Part shown: piece by piece, positions 63,020 to 64,000 of the stretch
Position numbering within the stretch: the first letter of the stretch is position 1
How the letters are laid out: each line of letters starts with the position of its first letter
Assembly: GCA_045646905.1 (NCBI GenBank)
Contig: JAZRLP010000029.1
Location: forward strand, 124,001-188,000
DNA length: 64,000 nt
Source: RGIG4079 sp045646905
GTDB lineage: Bacteria; Bacteroidota; Bacteroidia; Bacteroidales; Muribaculaceae
Direction: 5' to 3'
Translations under genes and position numbers: made by a program
The notes under the pieces: generated by a model
The model's input: the letters and a program-made list of their open reading frames with translations, nothing else
The model's database searches: none
What the model was told of the DNA's origin: nothing

Positions 63020-64000
63020 TTTTTGAGGAACGATAATGTGTTTACAAATTTATACAATAACTGTTTCAAAAAAAATTGTGTCCGTTTTGATTTATATATT
63101 GTATTACAATAATTATAAATTGCATCTACGTCTTTATCAATAATTGCATTTACAAATACATCCGAAACACTTTTGGGATATAAACTGTGTAGTAATTTCA
63201 TGTCATCATAAGCTTTATAATTAAGAATCGCTTTAATTTTTTCTTTTATTGGTATTATGTTACTACTATAAAGGTCAAATTTTGCAATATTTGATATATT
63301 TGATTTTAGAACATTTTTCATTTCGATTAATAACCACATGTGAGCTTTTGTATAATCGTATTTTTGTATGGCATTTATCCGCTCTATATAAAATTCAGCC
63401 ATAAAATCTATAAATCTATATTCATCATATATTTCACTTTTTTTTCCAGAAGTAATTCCTCCCCACCTCCAATAATAACCGAAGTAATCAATAAACATCA
63501 TTGATTTTATGTGAGGAAAAAGTCTAAAATTAAAAATGTTATCTTCATATGTATCATTACTTGGGTGCTCTATTTTAGAATTTACCAAAGTATTAAGTTT
63601 GTACAATTTCCCCCAATACGAGTTTGTCGCAAATATGTTTATGCCAAAAAAATTAATATAATATTTATCAAATATATTGGGGTGATATAGTGGTTTATTA
63701 TATATATCATGTGATATGTTTGATCTTATTTTCCATTTATAGTTTAGATAAGGGATTATTTTATAATTATTCATTATAACTAAATCTAAATCATATTTTA
63801 TTGCTGGAGTGATTAGCATTTCAAGGGCTTTAGACGCAAACCAATCATCTCCATCAATAAAAGTTATATATTCTCCTAATGCATTCTCTATGCCAATTTT
63901 TTTTGCTTTTGCAATACCTAGATTTTTTGAGTTATTTATTAATTTAATCCGACCATTGGCCTTAGGATGGGAAATGAATTTTTCAACTATTTGAGCATCT
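63016..64000 (-). CDS. Family 2 glycosyltransferase, N-terminus beyond window
   Basis: The frame is open to the right edge, so the start lies outside. The visible 327 residues begin DAQIVEKFISHPKANGRI and include NNSKNLGIAKAKKIGIENALG and YITFIDGDDWFASKALEML, with the DxD metal site of GT-A enzymes. The remainder is a typical variable C-terminal region (YYWRWGG, TYEDNIFNFRLFPH) as in capsule glycosyltransferases. An internal ATG near 63819 is not the true start because strong homology continues upstream of it. The donor sugar is unknown. Its TGA overlaps the TTG of the decayed GT2. Confidence 0.9.
   Translation of the reverse strand, partial: DAQIVEKFISHPKANGRIKLINNSKNLGIAKAKKIGIENALGEYITFIDGDDWFASKALEMLITPAIKYDLDLVIMNNYKIIPYLNYKWKIRSNISHDIYNKPLYHPNIFDKYYINFFGINIFATNSYWGKLYKLNTLVNSKIEHPSNDTYEDNIFNFRLFPHIKSMMFIDYFGYYWRWGGITSGKKSEIYDEYRFIDFMAEFYIERINAIQKYDYTKAHMWLLIEMKNVLKSNISNIAKFDLYSSNIIPIKEKIKAILNYKAYDDMKLLHSLYPKSVSDVFVNAIIDKDVDAIYNYCNTIYKSKRTQFFLKQLLYKFVNTLSFLKN

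Noticed and set aside
63016..63819. Glycosyltransferase starting at an internal ATG (63819)
   Set aside because: The frame continues without a stop to the window edge and the residues upstream contain conserved GT2 motifs, so the gene is partial rather than starting there.
63809..63994. Short plus-strand open frame at the right edge
   Set aside because: The minus strand in the same place encodes the conserved DxD region of a glycosyltransferase; the plus frame is a shadow.
1..64000. tRNA, rRNA, CRISPR arrays, restriction or defence genes, complete insertion sequences
   Set aside because: Intergenic spaces were read and none shows cloverleaf ends, repeat-spacer patterns or transposase motifs; only one uncertain remnant was kept.

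Overview
The window is low-GC DNA from a member of the Bacteroidota, most likely order Bacteroidales. Signs are promoter-like TAnnTTTG boxes (with TTG/TTTG about 20 bases upstream where recognisable) before many genes, AT-rich leaders without strong Shine-Dalgarno sites, lipoproteins with acidic residues after the lipid cysteine, type IX secretion (T9SS) C-terminal domains, DUF4827 and DUF5106 proteins, and the purH-mreBCD-mrdA-rodA order. The family cannot be fixed from sequence alone; the T9SS cargo together with gut-type genes fits Muribaculaceae-like lineages better than Bacteroides proper (inference). No rRNA, tRNA, CRISPR array or intact insertion sequence was seen.

Left part (1-18.7 kb). 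On the minus strand are DedA, rpe and the first codons of an unknown gene, then a uracil-DNA glycosylase family gene. A wza/wzc-type polysaccharide export pair (plus), efp (minus) and a K+-dependent type membrane pyrophosphatase follow. A six-gene plus-strand run then encodes a receiver/pyruvate-phosphate-dikinase hybrid, a long coiled-coil protein, a DPP-IV peptidase, an unknown membrane protein, miaA and an unknown secreted protein, the last three coupled by ATGA overlaps.

Middle part (18.8-50.4 kb). A minus-strand run carries DUF5106 thioredoxin-like protein, mnmA, a bifunctional-nuclease-type protein, rsmE, a TPR protein, a beta-propeller protein and a T9SS-exported amidase. Then come clpB, an EFR1-type flavodoxin/ferredoxin, a lipoprotein, a CBM9-like protein, a LysE exporter and a T9SS-exported GH13 enzyme. 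The cell-shape operon purH-mreB-mreC-mreD-mrdA-rodA (minus) is followed on the plus strand by a DHH phosphoesterase, a DUF4827 lipoprotein, glmM, a three-gene peptidoglycan-peptide salvage cassette (transglutaminase-like, NlpC/P60, Tat-exported dipeptide epimerase) and rpmH, which is too short to be found by length-based ORF calling.

Right part (50.4-64 kb). This is an accessory surface-glycan cluster on the minus strand that continues past the right edge: glycosyltransferase 2 (partial), a decayed glycosyltransferase 2 pseudogene, about 700 bases of gene-free AT-rich DNA, an acyltransferase, a PglC-type sugar transferase, a PLP decarboxylase-like enzyme, an ATP-grasp ligase, an MBOAT acyltransferase, two tandem SGNH-like proteins, a DegT aminotransferase, gmd, fcl and a MraY/WecA-like transferase. 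The genes point to a glycan containing L-fucose and an amino sugar, decorated by O-acylation and perhaps by an amino-acid-derived group.

Several start codons were moved from the longest open frame: DedA, LysE and the DHH protein because promoter boxes lie inside the longer frame; miaA, mreC, the second SGNH protein, the CBM9-like protein and the small lipoprotein because of overlaps, homology or signal peptides.
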